Positions 34,521-45,219 of a stretch of DNA of 64,000 bases are shown piece by piece. Where the stretch lies: NCBI GenBank assembly GCA_019914945.1, contig CM034103.1, positions 8,246,001 to 8,310,000 on the forward strand, in the 5' to 3' direction. The stretch is from Typha latifolia. Its lineage: Eukaryota > Streptophyta > Magnoliopsida > Poales > Typhaceae. Position 1 is the first letter of the stretch. Each line of letters starts with the position of its first letter. The notes under the pieces are model-generated. The model did not search any database, had not been told where the DNA came from, and saw only the letters and a list, made by a program, of their open reading frames with translations. Both the position numbers and the translations under genes were made by a program.

Positions 34521-34527
34521 TATATAA
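34521..34527 (+). promoter_or_regulatory. TATA box of the cysteine-protease gene
   Basis: TATATAA lies 80 bases before the start codon in an AAGCACTATATAAACGC context. Start of transcription would be expected around 34550, giving a 5' leader of about 55 bases. Confidence 0.65.
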
Positions 34528-34606
34528 ACGCACCTTATCCTAACGAGTTCAATATCGCCAAAAAAGAAATAATCCTTCTACTCTTAATACAGTTGGAGCA
34601 TCGATC

Positions 34607-35979
34607 ATGGCTTCTTGCCTCTATTTCTTTTCTCTTTTCCTTGTTATTTGCACGTTATTTGCAGGTCCAGTAGTCTCCGATGGCAGCTATGACGAAGCCA
34701 TGAAAGCGAGGCATGAGCAATGGATGGCTCAATATAAGCGAGTCTACACCAATGCGGAGGAGAAGCAACGTCGTTTCCGGGTGTTTAAGAGCAATGTTGA
34801 ATACATAGAGTCCTCAAATAATAAACCTGGACAGAGCTACAATCTGACTGTAAACCAGTTTGCGGACTTAACCAATGAGGAATTCATGGTCACTCATGGC
34901 GGACTAAAGGTCACAAATGCTTCCAGGCAACCGACGTCGTTTATGTACGCAAACTTTTCTGCACCACCTAGGGTAGATTGGAGGCTCAGAGGTGCAGTGA
35001 CTGAAATTAAGAACCAAGGATCATGTGGTAAGGCAATCTGCCGAACAATTTCTTTTCTTTTATTTTTATTCCCCCAGTTCTTCAGAGCTAACAAACTGAT
35101 TTATATATAAATTTGGTTTACCCTCCAATATGTACTGCTGGTTTCTTATGAGCTGATCCTTACACATTACAAATTCTCTGTTCTTTTCTTGTTTCAGAAA
35201 TGTTCCTCAATTCATCTTTTTCTTCCTGTTTATTTGAGAAATATCATTCATTATTATTCTTTTCCTTCAACGCGCACTAGTTACTCGGTGCATTTCCTCC
35301 TCTTAGTTAAAAACTATACAGTAGTCTCAGATATATCTGTTATAATATATATAACGTTTTAACTTTGTTGACCTTCTTGTAAATTAAATCATGCATGCCA
35401 TGGAAGAAAGTTTATTGGTTAATTAGTATTTGAGTCTATATCTCGTGCTAATGCTAAATGTTGCTTTTCTATAAAATACATATAGGATCTTGTTGGGCAT
35501 TTTCTGCAGTAGCAGCAATTGAAGGAATATTTAAAATCAGGAGAGGAAATCTAATCTCTTTGTCAGAGCAAGAACTAGTGGATTGCGACTTCTTTGATTC
35601 TAGATGTAATGGTGGCTTAATGGACAATGCATTCAACTTCGTCATACTAAACAGAGGTATCGATTCTGAATCAAACTATCCATATCAAGGATATCAAAGC
35701 AATTGCAACGTGAGGAACCTATTGCTGAATCACGTAGCGACCATTAGACGCTATCAAAAGGTGCCTCGCAATAGTGAACCGGCACTCATGAGAGCTGTTG
35801 CAAGACAACCTGTGTCAGTTGGAATAGATGCCGGTGGTTATGATTTCCAATTCTATCATTCTGGTGTCTTCAGAGGTAATTGTGGGACTAGTCTAAATCA
35901 TGGAGTTACAGTTGTTGGTTATGGGATAGATAGCAAACGAACAAAGTATTGGATAGTGAAGAACTCATGGGGCAAAGGA
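34607..35979 (+). pseudogene. Papain-like cysteine protease (SAG39/SAG12-type), 5' and central part, cut by Copia C2
   Basis: Secreted or vacuolar C1A protease. The start is ATG at 34607 in GATCATGGC. A hydrophobic signal peptide covers residues 1-24. The I29 inhibitor propeptide (about 35-95) shows HEQWMAQYKRVY and NQFADLTNEEF, and the mature enzyme begins near PPRVDW. Exon 1 ends at 35027 (GT at 35028). Exon 2 starts at 35486 after AG, restoring [11 protein letters not shown] with the catalytic Cys near residue 143. [10 protein letters not shown] and the catalytic His ([11 protein letters not shown]) and Asn (VKNSWGKG) follow. The frame then runs at 35979-35980 into C2 LTR sequence and adds unrelated residues. 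The missing C terminus is at 40828-40923. The split makes a normal product unlikely. Confidence 0.9.
35028..35485 (+). other. Intron 1 of the cysteine-protease gene
   Basis: GTAAGG at the donor and TATATAG at the acceptor, 458 bases, T-rich. It is placed within the GSC|GSCWAF junction, and the split codon G|GA rejoins exactly. An intron at this place is common in plant C1A proteases. Confidence 0.9.
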
Positions 35980-36836
35980 GTACTGCGTTCACAAACGAGT
36001 TCGAACGCGGGTACTGCGTTCGCACAGACCGAGAGCAGCGTTCACAAACGAGTTCGAACGCGGGTACTGAGTTCACACAGAGTAGTGTTCACAAACGAGT
36101 TCGAACGCTACGGATAAGATTAGGATTTGGCTCTATCTTGAAGATCGTGAGTACGGATAAGATTTGGATTTGGCTCTATCTTGTACTTTCATGAGTGCGG
36201 ATAAGATTTGGATTTTGCTCTATCTTCAAGATCGTGAGTACGGATAAGATTTGGATTTGGCTCTATCTTGTACTTTCGTGAGTACGGATAAGATTAGGAT
36301 TTGGCTCTATCTTGTACTTTCGTGAGTACGGATAAGATTTGGATTTGGCTCTATCTTGGAGATCATATATAAGGATTGTGAAACCCTATCTCTAGGTGGT
36401 TGAAGAAGCATTATTGAAGGAGACTTCTTGAGGCTACATCGGTTCTTCAACTAACAAGGCTCTTCTCATCTAAAAATCTTAATATTTCGTCTTAAGGGCT
36501 ATCTAGACGAAAGATCAATCTCGAGGGTTACTGAGATTGGACTTCAATCACGAGAAGCGATGAATCGTGGGTTCTAGCGAGCAAGACTGAGAGGAACAAA
36601 GTCGTTTGGATCGACGGGTTGTTTTGAGAGTCAGTCTTGTAACTGCTACTATTCTAGTGATTGATTTTGATCCGAGTTTGGATCCGTGGTTTTTTCCCAT
36701 TTGGGTTTTTCCACGTTAAAATCTTGGCGTTCATCTCTACTTTCATTTTTAATGTTTCTTCCGACTTTAACTTAAGCGAACGAGCGAGATCATTGCCTAG
36801 TGTTTAGATACATACTTGTGTCTAGGGGTTTTTTCA
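35980..36836 (+). repeat. 5' LTR of C2 (start missing)
   Basis: Begins inside the GCGTTCGAACGC minisatellite (GTACTGCGTTCACAAACG) and ends CA at 36835-36836. TATATAA is at 36366-36372. Apart from the expanded repeat at 36108-36362 it follows the C1 LTR closely. Confidence 0.85.
36108..36362 (+). repeat. Six tandem 43-45-bp units just upstream of the C2 LTR TATA box
   Basis: The word CGGATAAGATT recurs at about 36111, 36154, 36198, 36241, 36284 and 36329, each followed by GGATTTGGCTCTATCTT. The C1 LTR has only two, at about 240 and 266. The array stops right at the TATA box. Confidence 0.9.
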
Positions 36837-36839
36837 ATT

Positions 36840-36851
36840 TGGTATCAGAGC
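36840..36851 (+). other. Primer-binding site of C2
   Basis: TGGTATCAGAGC, intact, four bases after the LTR end. Confidence 0.9.
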
Positions 36852-36886
36852 AGGTTCTCTCACCCTTTGAGAGAGATCAAATAGGC

Positions 36887-38748
36887 ATGGATTTTCATAG
36901 AGATGGACTATCATCTATTAGACCTCCTATTCTAGATGGATCAAATTATGGATATTGGAAAGCTAGGATGAGAGCTTATTTGAAGTCTATAGATGAGCGA
37001 GTATGGATGGCCATTGTGAACGGTTGGAGTCCACCAATGTACATGGTGGATGATAAACTTGCTGATAAACCGATAGATTCATGGGATAGGTCAGACTATG
37101 AAAAAGTTGGATAGAATAGCAAGGCAATAAATGCAATTTTTAGTTGTGTTTCCTCAGAAGCTTGTATAAATTTAGAAGAATTTATACTTGTGAGATAGCA
37201 AAAGAAGCTTGGACGATCTTAGAAACAACTCATGAAGGAACTATGGCTGTAAAACTTTCAAAACTTCAGATGTTGACTACTAGTTTTGAAACCCTGCGTA
37301 TGAAGGAGAATGAGACATTTGATGAGTTCTATGCAAAGCTGAGTGATATAGTCAACTCCAGTTTCAACCTAGGAGAGAAAATTTCTGAAAACAGAATTGT
37401 CCGTAAGATCCTTAGGTCTCTTCCAGAAAGGTTTCAGACAAAAGTTACAGCTATTGAGGAAAGTAAGGATATCGATTCTATGAAAGTTGAACAATTGGTA
37501 GGAAATCTACAAACATTTGAGTCCAGTCTTTCAAAACCAAGGAAGTCCAAAGGGATGGCCCTATCCACAGTTGAACAAAATTTAGAGGAGTCTGATGATG
37601 AAGGTGATTTAGATGTTGAGATGTTGACCAAGTTTGTCAAAAAGTTCAATAAATTTTTTCGGAAGCCAAACAAGTTGAATGCTAAAAAACTTGATAAAAG
37701 CAAAGCCTTTGTGAAAAAGAAGAATACTGTGAGTTCAAATACAAGTGGTACCAACAACAATGTCAAACAGAAAAATAAAATTCTGAGAATAAAGTTCAAT
37801 GTTTTGAATGTTCTAGTTTTGGACACATCGCACAAGAATGCCCTAATCGCCTTAAGAAGAAGGGTAAAGCTATGAAAGTTACTTGGGATGACTCGGATGA
37901 ATCGATGATGATTACGGAAAAGACGAAGAAAACTTTGTAGCTTTTGCCTTTTCTCTACTTAATATTGATTCCGTTATTGATACTGATAGTACAGATGATC
38001 AGGATATGTTACCAGCTGAAGAAGATGAATCTGAAATTCAAAAGGCATATAATGATCTATACCTGGAGTCGTTTAAACTTAAGAAAAGCAATCTTAGACT
38101 ACATCAACGACTCAAGGTAATTGAACCAGAAAGAATTAAATTTGAGGAGAAGTACAAATTGGAGCTTGAACGTGTCAAAGACCTTTCTGAACAACTTGAC
38201 AATGCCAAAAATAAAATGAAGGCTGATGAAATTGAACTAGAGCGATTGAATAAGGAAGTGACATTTCTAAAAGGGAAGAACAAACTTGATGAGATTCTAA
38301 AAGCTCAGATCTCTGGAAAAGACAGGTATGGTGTTGGATACACTGGTAATTCAAATAATAAAAAAACTGTATTTGTTTCTGCAGGTATACAAAATAAGGA
38401 ATACTTGAAGCCAACAACCGCATTTACAAAGCAATCCTAGATGAACCCTTCTAAACAGAACTTGAATATACAAACTGGTGAATCTTCGACGGTACCAAAG
38501 GCAAACTCTAGTCACACTCCTCGACAAAAGGTGAGTAGAAAAAGGTTTGTTCCGACATGCTATCATTGCGGCATTCTAGGGCATATTCGACCTTATTGCA
38601 AACTTTTGCAAAAACCTAGAAGTGCTTTTATTTATGGGATGAAAACAAAGGCCATATGGGTCAAGAAAAGTGATTTGTTTACAAAACCTTTGGATTTACA
38701 GAGATTTGAGTATCTTCGTACTTCTTTAGGAATTTGTGCTTTGGATTG
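36887..38748 (+). pseudogene. Gag of C2 joined to the RNase H tail by an internal deletion
   Basis: The start is ATG at 36887 (MDFHRDGLSSIRPP). It shows the same domain order as C1 gag: UBN2-type core, first zinc knuckle (near 37800, frame-disrupted), coiled coil (38006-38390) and second knuckle CYHCGILGHIRPYC (about 38560). A Trp codon is TAG at about 37111 and there are frameshifts near 37160, 37780 and 37905. The last open frame (38441-38748) passes from KTKAIWVKKSDL straight into FTKPLDLQRFEYL, which in C1 are about 5.8 kb apart. GTGATTTG and GTGATCTG at the two C1 sites suggest a microhomology deletion. Confidence 0.85.
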
Positions 38749-40215
38749 ATTTTCTTTTTGTTTTGGTTTGCATGTTTCATTTTTATGAGTTTTTTTCGTT
38801 TCTTTTTAGGTTTTATTTTACTCTGAAATTTTCTTTGCTTTTAGTTTCAGATTTGTCGAGAGTTTTTGCTAAAAATAAAAAAAAAAAAAAAATGATGCAC
38901 TCCTAGATTCAATAATATACTCGACATAAAAATATGATTTTTCTCTTGATTATGAGTTATTATAGTCAATTTTGTCATCTTGTAGTATATTATTTCAATT
39001 TTGATTTTGTCACTCCCTCGACTTCTATAATAATAAAAAGTTTAATGCACTCATAACGTATGTGTATTATTGTGTGAGCATGATATCATAAATATTTTTT
39101 TAAATAGCTCACTATTAACTTTGATTTGCACAGTTTGACCTCATGCTTAGTCATAAAAAATATGTTCATAAAAGATCAATGAAAAGGGCTACAATGAGTT
39201 AGTGTGAAAGCCATCTTGTTTCGAGTCCAGTTTGACTCAGTACATTATATGCAAATTCAAAAAAAAATATATGTGAATTTCTTCTTGCACTTTGTTTGAT
39301 TTGTATTACAAGAAAAGGGCTACCTACTCATGTGTGAAAGTCATCATTGCACCTATATTGGTTTATGTATAAAAAATAATACAGGAAAATTCCTGTTATG
39401 TTATGGAGAATAAGTCGAAAAGTGCAAAATTTCAATACTAAGTCGGTTTGACTACTGTGTTGCATCATTGTTTATATAGAAAAGTTTGTTTAAAAAGATT
39501 GGTTCATGTTATCTATGCTCATCTTGCATATGCATATCGTTATGATCAATCAAGATTAATTTAATTTTGAGTGATGGATTAGAATTGATTATAATATGCT
39601 CTTGATGATTTGATTGATCTGTGTATGACTTATTTCATTTGATTGTCATATTCTATGTCTTGAATCTATTTTGAATTTCTAGAAGTGCATCTCCAAAAAA
39701 TTTTTTGATTTGTTTTAGTTTAAATTTTAAAACAAAAATCCAAATCCTCAAGATCTTCATCTTTTTCATCAAAATTTTCACCTCAAACCCTTTTAATGTC
39801 TTTTGGCCGAAACTTCAAGATTTTCTTCACTTTTTGCGAGGTATGATCATTCATCAATTTTCTTATTTTTTTTTATTCAATTAAGTCTCTTGATCTTGAT
39901 TGATTTCGTGCGATTTCGAGTTTTGATCATGTTAAAGTTAATATCTTGATGTTTCTTGTGCGATTGAATGTGATATCTTAGCGTTTTCAAGTGAAAGATG
40001 GGTTTCAATTAGGGCCTTCATGGTTTCTTCATCGTCAGTTCCCTCCGAGTTCCTAGTCTTTGGCATTTGTGTCAAAAAGGGGGAGAGTGTCTAGTGTGTC
40101 GTGTGTGGTGTGAGTTTAAAGTTTTAGAGTTTACGTGTGTAGGGGGAGCATGGCAATAGGGGGAGTTTATTAGAGTCTTTCTGTCTTTCTAATCTTGCTT
40201 ATAACTTTGCCTGAG
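38749..40215 (+). other. C2 3' spacer with ORF3 deleted
   Basis: Follows C1 8449-8745 and 9763-10750 without LTR A1. Near 40026 it then jumps from TTCATGGTTTCTT to CATCGTCAGTTCCCTCC, the end of C1 ORF3, deleting nearly all of that frame. Another jump at about 40215 skips the polypurine tract and LTR start. TAACG at 39054-39058 is the empty site for A1. There is an A-run at 38875-38893. Confidence 0.75.
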
Positions 40216-40472
40216 AGCAAGACTGAGAGGAACAAAGTCGTTTGGATCGACGAGTTGTTTTGAGAGTCGGTCTTGTAACTGCTACTATTCTAGTGATTGG
40301 TTTTGATCCGAGTTTGGATCCGTGGTTTTTTCCCATTTGGGTTTTTCCACGTTAAAATCTTGGCGTTCATCTCTACTTTCGTTTTTAATGTTTCTTCCGA
40401 CTTTAACTTAAGCGAACGAGCGAGATCATTGCCTAGTGTTTAGATACATACTTGTGTCTAGGGGTTTTTTCA
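40216..40472 (+). repeat. 3' LTR of C2 (right 257 bases)
   Basis: GAGCAAGACTGAGAGGAACA to CTAGGGGTTTTTTCA, matching 36580-36836. Protease coding sequence begins at the next base. Confidence 0.85.
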
Positions 40473-40923
40473 CAATGCATTCAACTTCGTCATACTAAAC
40501 AGAGGTATCGATTCTGAATCAAACTATCCATATCAAGGATATCAAAGCAATTGCAACGTGAGGAACCTATTGCTGAATCACGTAGCGACCATTAGACGCT
40601 ATCAAAAGGTGCCTCGCAATAGTGAACCGGCACTCATGAGAGCTGTTGCCGACAACCCGTGTCGCTTGGAATAGATGCCGGTGGTTATGATTTCCAATTC
40701 TATCATTCTGGTGTCTTCGAGAGGTAATTGTGGGACTAGTCTAAATCATGGAGTTACAGTTGTTGGTTATGGGATAGATAGCAAACGAACAAAGTATTGG
40801 ATAGTGAAGAACTCATGGGGCAAAGGATGGGGCGACAACGGTTATATTTTGATGCAAAAGGACATAGCTGCACCTGAAGGGTTGTGTGGAATTGCAATGC
40901 TGGCCTCATATCCCACGTTGTGA
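40473..40923 (+). pseudogene. 3' part of the cysteine-protease gene, including a second copy of 355 bp
   Basis: 40473-40827 repeats 35625-35979 almost exactly. It then continues with the true C terminus, [20 protein letters not shown] and [12 protein letters not shown], stop at 40921-40923. Compared with the left copy, one base is lost near 40650 and one gained near 40718, so about 70 bases are out of frame. The catalytic His and Asn region is intact. There is no promoter or start for this part; it is the stranded 3' end of the gene split by C2. Confidence 0.85.
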
Positions 40924-41098
40924 GAAGAAAATGTGTACCAAATACTTGATCCCCATATGTGGTGTGCGAGTTCAATTGTTGTGATCTTCATGAGTGAAAG
41001 TGTGAAAAATAAATTATGTGAGGGTGAGAGTTCTGGAAAATATTATATATGTCAATAATGGTTCTGGAATAGCTTTGCAAGCACTATAATATCGAATG

Positions 41099-41104
41099 AA
41101 TAAA
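41099..41104 (+). terminator. Candidate polyadenylation signal of the cysteine-protease gene
   Basis: AATAAA about 180 bases after the stop codon, in a T/A-rich context typical of plant 3' ends. It is inferred only from sequence and position. Confidence 0.45.
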
Positions 41105-41639
41105 ACAATTATGATTTGTTTGTTTCATTGGTTGAAATAGATATAACATTTACGGATATACTAGGCTAGATCAAGAATCATACGATGCCCATAAAATGTT
41201 TATTGCATCCTTCTATATTTAGCGAAATTATTTTTAATAGCAGTTATATATAATAATTTCTCTAATACATATAACTGATTTAGACTGCACAACATATTTC
41301 AAAGTGTTTTGTGTTCATGAATTTATCATGACATAAAATTACACTAAAAACATAAAATAATAGAAATCACCCTTAAATGACTTAAGTAAATCAATTACAT
41401 GAAATTCGATTAGGCCAAAAGCATATATCAATCAAATTCGACCAAAACATCCATCCAGAATACTTGATATACATCAATAAAATCTAATAGTAAGGGTCTA
41501 AATGTAAAGTCATGAAAACATGCCCCTCTAATCCATAGCTAGAGATTAATGATTTTCAAAAAGCTCCCCTAGCCCGTGACCCGATGAGATCACTCAAGGA
41601 CATCATCTTTAAAGGCTGTAGTGAGATCATTTTTTCACA
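41105..41639. other. Non-coding flank of the protease gene
   Basis: AT-rich. No gene, repeat or element end is seen before the minus-strand E copy begins. Confidence 0.4.
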
Positions 41640-43423
41640 AATTAGCAGATTTTATGAAAATTCTGCTATTGCGTTCGAATGACCAAAATTTATATACTTT
41701 AATAAAAATTAAATGAAAATATCAATCCAAACAAAAAATCTGCATGCCTCTAACGTTCCCAAATCTCAGAGAGCCTTCTCATTGCACTGTGTGCTCTCCT
41801 ATTGCCTTTTTCTATAGTCATTGTCGCCACCTTCCGTCATCGCCACCCCTCCCTATCATTGTCGCTTCCTCCTTCTGCCGCCTCCTCCTTTTGTTATCAT
41901 TGTCGTTGTTGTCATTTGGTACCGCTCTTCCCTTGCCACAACAACGTAGTTTATAGTCTTCTATAGGTTAGTGGGATCTTATGGCATTATTTCTTTCCAT
42001 TTAGTAAGAAATTTCATACTATTTTTATGGAACTCAGCCATAAAATTTACAATGTTACAACCTATTCTCACTCTAATAATTGTTTGTGCACCTATTCACT
42101 GTCTACATGTTTATGTTTTGATAAGGAATTTGAAAACTCATATTGGCAATTCTTTCTATGTACATCCACCCATAATGTATCATTTTAACCATATCAATTT
42201 TAATTTATGTTTAGACAAGTCTGTTTGGAAGACTGAACTCTGATTTATCTAATCCGTCTACTTCCATAGCTTATATTGAAAAACTGGACGTTTACTAGAT
42301 GAAGAACACTATTAATGGAATCGTTAGCAATTAAAAGATTAGAAGGAATCACTCACAAGAACTCAAATTTGGCATGGAAAAACTATTTTCATCTGATAGT
42401 GAAAAAACCACATACCTCTTCTATGAGATAAAACTAAGTATTATAGATTTAGCGGTTACAAGAATACTTACAAATTAATTGTTATTACCCGCAATCTTTA
42501 TGATAGTATTTTACTTGACTCCACTCAATACACCACCTATTATGCTTGGTCCCTAACCTTGTTGACCCTAATTGTCGTAGCTCAGCCTCGGTGACCCTAG
42601 AGGCAATCTTAAGTATCTTTTTCAATCTTGGACTAAATAAGCATGACATGACTCCAGTATCATCAAGCTTTTAGCATCTCCCAAAGCATCTCTCTCCTCT
42701 CAAGTGTAGCTCAATGTAACCTTCAGATGTGCTCCTCACATTTCAAGTTGCCCTTTTATATCGCAAGAAATATAGCCTCTAAATATACCTAATTGGACCA
42801 ATGAAAACAAACTTAACAAAATAGTTCAAACCAAATCTAGAGCATTCAAATACGGTGAAGTTCCACATTATATTCCAAAAACTCATTCAAATGTGTTTCC
42901 AACGTTTGATCTCTTTAGCCATCCGTTGGAATGCCTTTCCTACATTGGACACAGTGAACTCTTTAGAAAATCTTGTTTGAGCGTCTATCCCACGTTGGAC
43001 ACAGTGAGCTTTATAAAAAAATCTCATTTAAACACTTATCCCACGTTGGACATAGTGGGTTTTCTAAAAAAAACCTTGTTTGAACATCTTTCCCACATTA
43101 GATAGCTACTTACTTTCAGTTGATACGTTTTATCAGCTTGTGCATATCACGTTCCAACTAAACAACATTCTGAGAAAACTTCACGGGAAGAATCCTTTCG
43201 AACGGACTATTCAAATTGGAGAGCTTCTTTAAGATCCAATCTATGCTTTTGATCTTTAAAATAAAATCCAACTAGCTACAACTTATAGGGTTTTGTATTG
43301 TCACAAATTAGCCAATTACAAGTGCTAACAAACTCCCCTTTGACAATTTCGTGACAACACCAAAACCTCCATTAAGTATATTCATTCTAGGGATATAAAC
43401 ATACTATTAGACAAAGGCACATG
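41640..43423 (-). mobile_element. E-family copy c, minus strand: 3' region, LTR, then 5' interior
   Basis: On the minus strand it reads a 3' spacer (43423-43350), the polypurine word CAAAGGGGAG, LTR from TTAGCACTTGTAATTGGC (43336) to TTTTTCA (about 42290), then CTATGGAAGTAGACGG and the conserved non-coding interior down to about 41640. An LTR with a polypurine tract before it and interior after it is the arrangement interior-LTR-interior, as left by recombination between neighbouring copies. The LTR has about four units of 52-57 bases with CCCACGTTGGACA words (42940-43105). Confidence 0.65.
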
Positions 43424-43975
43424 TGATACGTTTAGTTAGGATCTTTTCTTACTGCATTAGTTATTTATTTCATTAAAATAAAATTTCTGTAAGTCGCGTT
43501 CGAACGCAGGTTGAGTCACGTTCGAACGCAGGTTGAGTCACGTTCGAACGCCCTTGCGAACGCCTATATCAGGTTCGTAAATACAGAGAACGCATATTGT
43601 GCATTCGAACGCAGTCGGGTGAGTTCGAACGCCTACATCGCATTCGCACATACAGAGAACATCTTGTGGTGCGTTCGAACGCGATCGGCGAGAATCCTCT
43701 AGAATTAGGGTTACATATTATTTTAGGACTTATTGGCTAGCCTCTCTATATATGTGGATGGCAGCCAAATTCATTATGCTATTGGATTATTGATTTCTTG
43801 CCTCTCTATCATCTATATACCATAATCTCCCTCCTCTCTCTTCACCAACCTTCCACCTCTACCGTTGGCAAAGTTTCTTCTAACTTCTAATCTCCCTCGA
43901 CTGTCGAGCCACCCCTCTTCTTTGGGATCTCGACCACTTTGTTCTCTTTGAGATCTTTAGTTTGAGAATCTATCA
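43424..43975 (+). mobile_element. 5' LTR of GypF
   Basis: It begins TGATACGTTTAG and ends CTATCA at 43975, 552 bases. A palindrome array (43497-43690) lies upstream of TATATAT (43747-43753). A CT-rich leader follows. It is related in layout and words to LTRs A, G and H. Confidence 0.75.
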
Positions 43976-43978
43976 ATT

Positions 43979-43990
43979 TGCTATCAGAGC
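43979..43990 (+). other. Primer-binding site of GypF
   Basis: TGCTATCAGAGC, one base from consensus, three bases after the LTR end. Only one copy is present here. Confidence 0.75.
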
Positions 43991-44013
43991 TGGCGAACCT
44001 CAAACCTCCATTA

Positions 44014-45130
44014 ATGGTTGAAATAAGGAAGATGATATCAACAAGGAGACCTATTAAGAGCACACCGACAAGGAAAGACTCAATCCATGATAACCCTAAC
44101 CGTGAGGCCGATTCCTTTGGAGCAACCATGACAGGACCGAATCAACCAACGTTCATGAGTGCGAATATGGATGAACTTAGGGGCATGTTCCATACATTGA
44201 TGCATAGAGTTGACTCAATTCAAAATGATCACAATGATTTGAAGGAATATGTCATGAACCGATTTGATTCGTCATCTCCTCGACAACGATCGGAGTTTCA
44301 AGAAGGACCAACGGTGGGACCTCATCGAACTGATATCCCACAGGTCCAAGTGCATCATGCAAGTGTCAATGATCCCCTCTTACCTATGCCCACACATCAT
44401 TCCCCACCTCCATTGCAAAATCGAAGACCGACGGTGGTGGAACCCGAGAGGCGTGCGGCACTCGTGCGCTTCATCGATGAGGAGGATTGGCACTTTGAGG
44501 ATGATGTTGATCCCTTTGGAGATGGTGATAGACGAGCTCAAAGATTTAGAGAATAGAATCAACTTGCACAAATGTTTAGACATGAACCAAGGATCTTTCG
44601 CGAACCCGACAATGCTATTCGGGGGAGAACCGCACGCTTGGATTTCCCAAAATTCTAAGGCGCTGATCTAACGAATTGGGTGTTTTAAGGTGAACAATAT
44701 TTTGATTGTCAAGGTATAGTGGAAGATACAAAGGTCCAGATGGCAAGCTTTCACCTCTAAGGAACGGCATTGCATTGGTATGGATCGGTTATTTGTGGTG
44801 GAGGATTTATCGGATGGACTGATTTTTGTAGGAGGATTACACGCAGATTTGGGACAGCGGCATATGAAGAATTTACTGCCACATTAAGCAAGATGGTTCA
44901 AAGGATGACCATATTGGAGTACCAAGCTGAGTTTGAGAGAGTTAGTAGTCGTTGTGAGCCACCTTGGCCCGAACCGACATTAATGAGCACATTTATTTTA
45001 GGGCTGCAGGATGAGATTCAGGCAGATATTCGTGCTCTTTGTCCTACTACTCTTGAGGAGGCCTTTGAGAAGGCCGTGAGGATGGAGCAAAAATATAAGG
45101 CTCTAAAGATGGCAGCGAAAACCAATTAGG
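44014..45130 (+). pseudogene. Gag of GypF
   Basis: The start is ATG at 44014 (MVEIRKMISTRRP). A predicted helical region with MDELRGMFHTLMHRVDS is followed by a Pro-rich linker. The gag core (ALHWYGSV, WTDFCRRITRRFGTAAYEEF, MSTFILGLQDEIQADIRALC) runs to a stop at 45127-45129. Stops and frame changes occur at about 44554, 44660 and 44758. It is a Ty3/Gypsy capsid of the same general type as GypC and GypJ. Confidence 0.75.
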
Positions 45131-45219
45131 GCAACCGAGAAAGGTGATTTGCACTTAGAACGCCAGTTGGAAAATCTACGGTTTCAAAAACAGCGGCTAC
45201 GAGTACTAGACCACGACCA

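Larger units (their letters stand above)
35980..40472 (+). mobile_element. C2: deleted SIRE-like Copia, relative of C1, inside the protease gene
   Basis: Order: LTR lacking its start (35980-36836), PBS, gag, a deletion fusing gag to the last codons of RNase H, 3' spacer with ORF3 deleted, and the last 257 bases of an LTR (40216-40472). It ends at the same CTAGGGGTTTTTTCA as C1. Three internal deletions are inferred by comparison with C1. C2 cannot make protease, integrase or RT. Confidence 0.85.

Noticed and set aside
43497..43690. CRISPR-like array
   Set aside because: The repeats are 12-bp palindromes at irregular spacing inside an LTR of a plant element, with no leader and no cas genes.
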